Assembly: GCF_938045775.1 (NCBI RefSeq)
Contig: NZ_CALIBH010000083.1
Location: forward strand, 1 to 14,975
Reading direction: 5' to 3'
DNA: 14,975 nt
Origin: an uncultured Campylobacter sp.
GTDB lineage: Bacteria; Campylobacterota; Campylobacteria; Campylobacterales; Campylobacteraceae
Shown here: piece after piece, positions 14,678-14,975 of the stretch
Layout: each line of letters opens with the position of its first letter
Position numbering within the stretch: the stretch's first letter is position 1
Notes under the pieces: model-generated
Database searches by the model: none
What the model saw: only the letters and a program-made list of their open reading frames with translations
What the model was told of the DNA's origin: nothing
Made by a program: the position numbers and the translations under genes

Positions 14678-14975
14678 TGAGTATAAAGATAGGCAAACAC
14701 GAGATTGCGCACCCGATAATTCAAGGCGGCATGGGACTTGGTATCAGCTGGGACAAGCTAGCCGGCAATGTCAGCCTAAACGGCTGTCTAGGCGTCATTA
14801 GCTCGGTCGGCACCGGCTATTACGAAAATCTTAAATTTGCCAAAAAATCGCTCGATGGCAGACCATATCAAAGCGAGAATTTTTATAGCAAAGAGGCGCT
14901 TTTTACCATCGTGCAAAACGCCCGTAAAATTTGCGGCGATGCGCCTTTGGGGATGAATGTAATGTGCGCAGCAAA
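14677..14975 (+). CDS. Nitronate monooxygenase / 2-nitropropane dioxygenase family flavoprotein, N-terminal part (runs off the window)
   Basis: The first 99 codons of a gene continue past the right edge. The product begins MSIKIGKHEIAHPIIQGGMG, and the PIIQGGMG segment at 13-20 followed by GVISSVGTGYY at 39-49 and LGMNVM at 91-96 is the FMN-binding TIM-barrel entry typical of this family. The physiological substrate in Campylobacter is not established. Members oxidise alkyl nitronates, while FabK-like relatives are enoyl-ACP reductases, so FabK remains an alternative until the rest is seen. The ATG overlaps the tyrS stop (TAATG) with AAAGGTGG a few bases upstream, so it is translated in the same operon. 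I recall a related gene next to tyrS in C. jejuni and H. pylori. Confidence 0.82.
   Translation, partial: MSIKIGKHEIAHPIIQGGMGLGISWDKLAGNVSLNGCLGVISSVGTGYYENLKFAKKSLDGRPYQSENFYSKEALFTIVQNARKICGDAPLGMNVMCAA

Noticed and set aside
1..14975. An accessory, defence or biosynthetic system
   Set aside because: Every gene belongs to a recognised housekeeping family or a conserved syntenic hypothetical, coding density is very high, and there are no integrase, transposase, toxin, nuclease or tRNA-adjacent island signs.

Overview
This window is an ordinary chromosomal core region of a Campylobacter-like epsilonproteobacterium (Campylobacterota). The evidence is gene order and protein style. The minus-strand run yajC-secD-secF-(small membrane protein)-leuS-lptE-folC-M23 peptidase-mfd and the plus-strand run pyrH-rpoZ-spoT-tyrS-nitronate monooxygenase both match gene orders that I recall from Campylobacter jejuni and Helicobacter pylori. 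Base composition by eye is well above C. jejuni (roughly mid to high 40s % GC), with very frequent AAATTT/AAAATTTT words. This fits the higher-GC oral species (C. gracilis, C. showae, C. rectus, C. curvus group). The species assignment is inference only.

Layout: positions 1-8942 hold nine minus-strand genes, read from right to left. They are packed with overlaps or gaps of at most 9 nt: yajC, secD, secF, a DUF6394-like membrane protein, leuS, lptE, folC, a LytM/M23 cell-wall peptidase, and the first 118 codons of mfd. This looks like one long operon joining inner-membrane protein export, tRNA charging, LPS export, folate metabolism, peptidoglycan trimming and transcription-coupled repair. Its likely promoter is just upstream of yajC (about 8976). 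The lnt gene diverges from yajC, and their 5' ends overlap head to head. After a 64-nt gap, pyrH, rpoZ, spoT/rel, tyrS and the start of a nitronate monooxygenase gene follow on the plus strand as a second tight operon.

How the genes work together: SecD, SecF and YajC assist Sec translocation. Lnt finishes lipoproteins that Sec exports, and LptE (itself a lipoprotein) helps place LPS in the outer membrane. The M23 enzyme trims peptidoglycan cross-links and in relatives is part of the helical-shape machinery. On the other side, UMP kinase, the RNA polymerase omega subunit and the ppGpp synthetase/hydrolase sit together, linking nucleotide supply, transcription and the stringent response.

I found no mobile element, CRISPR array, tRNA, rRNA or clear accessory system, and no new defence or biosynthetic system. 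The points worth a second look are: (1) FolC carries an insertion of about 105 residues, Asn/Gln/Ser-rich, built from degenerate 12-residue (36-nt) repeats; (2) folC also contains a perfect 21-bp inverted repeat made of AAATTTC heptamers; (3) the bactofilin gene that lies between the M23 peptidase and mfd in C. jejuni and H. pylori is missing here, and the two genes overlap directly; (4) the divergent yajC and lnt genes overlap at their starts; (5) several genes in the minus-strand operon appear to use TTG or GTG starts set by Shine-Dalgarno sites inside the preceding gene.
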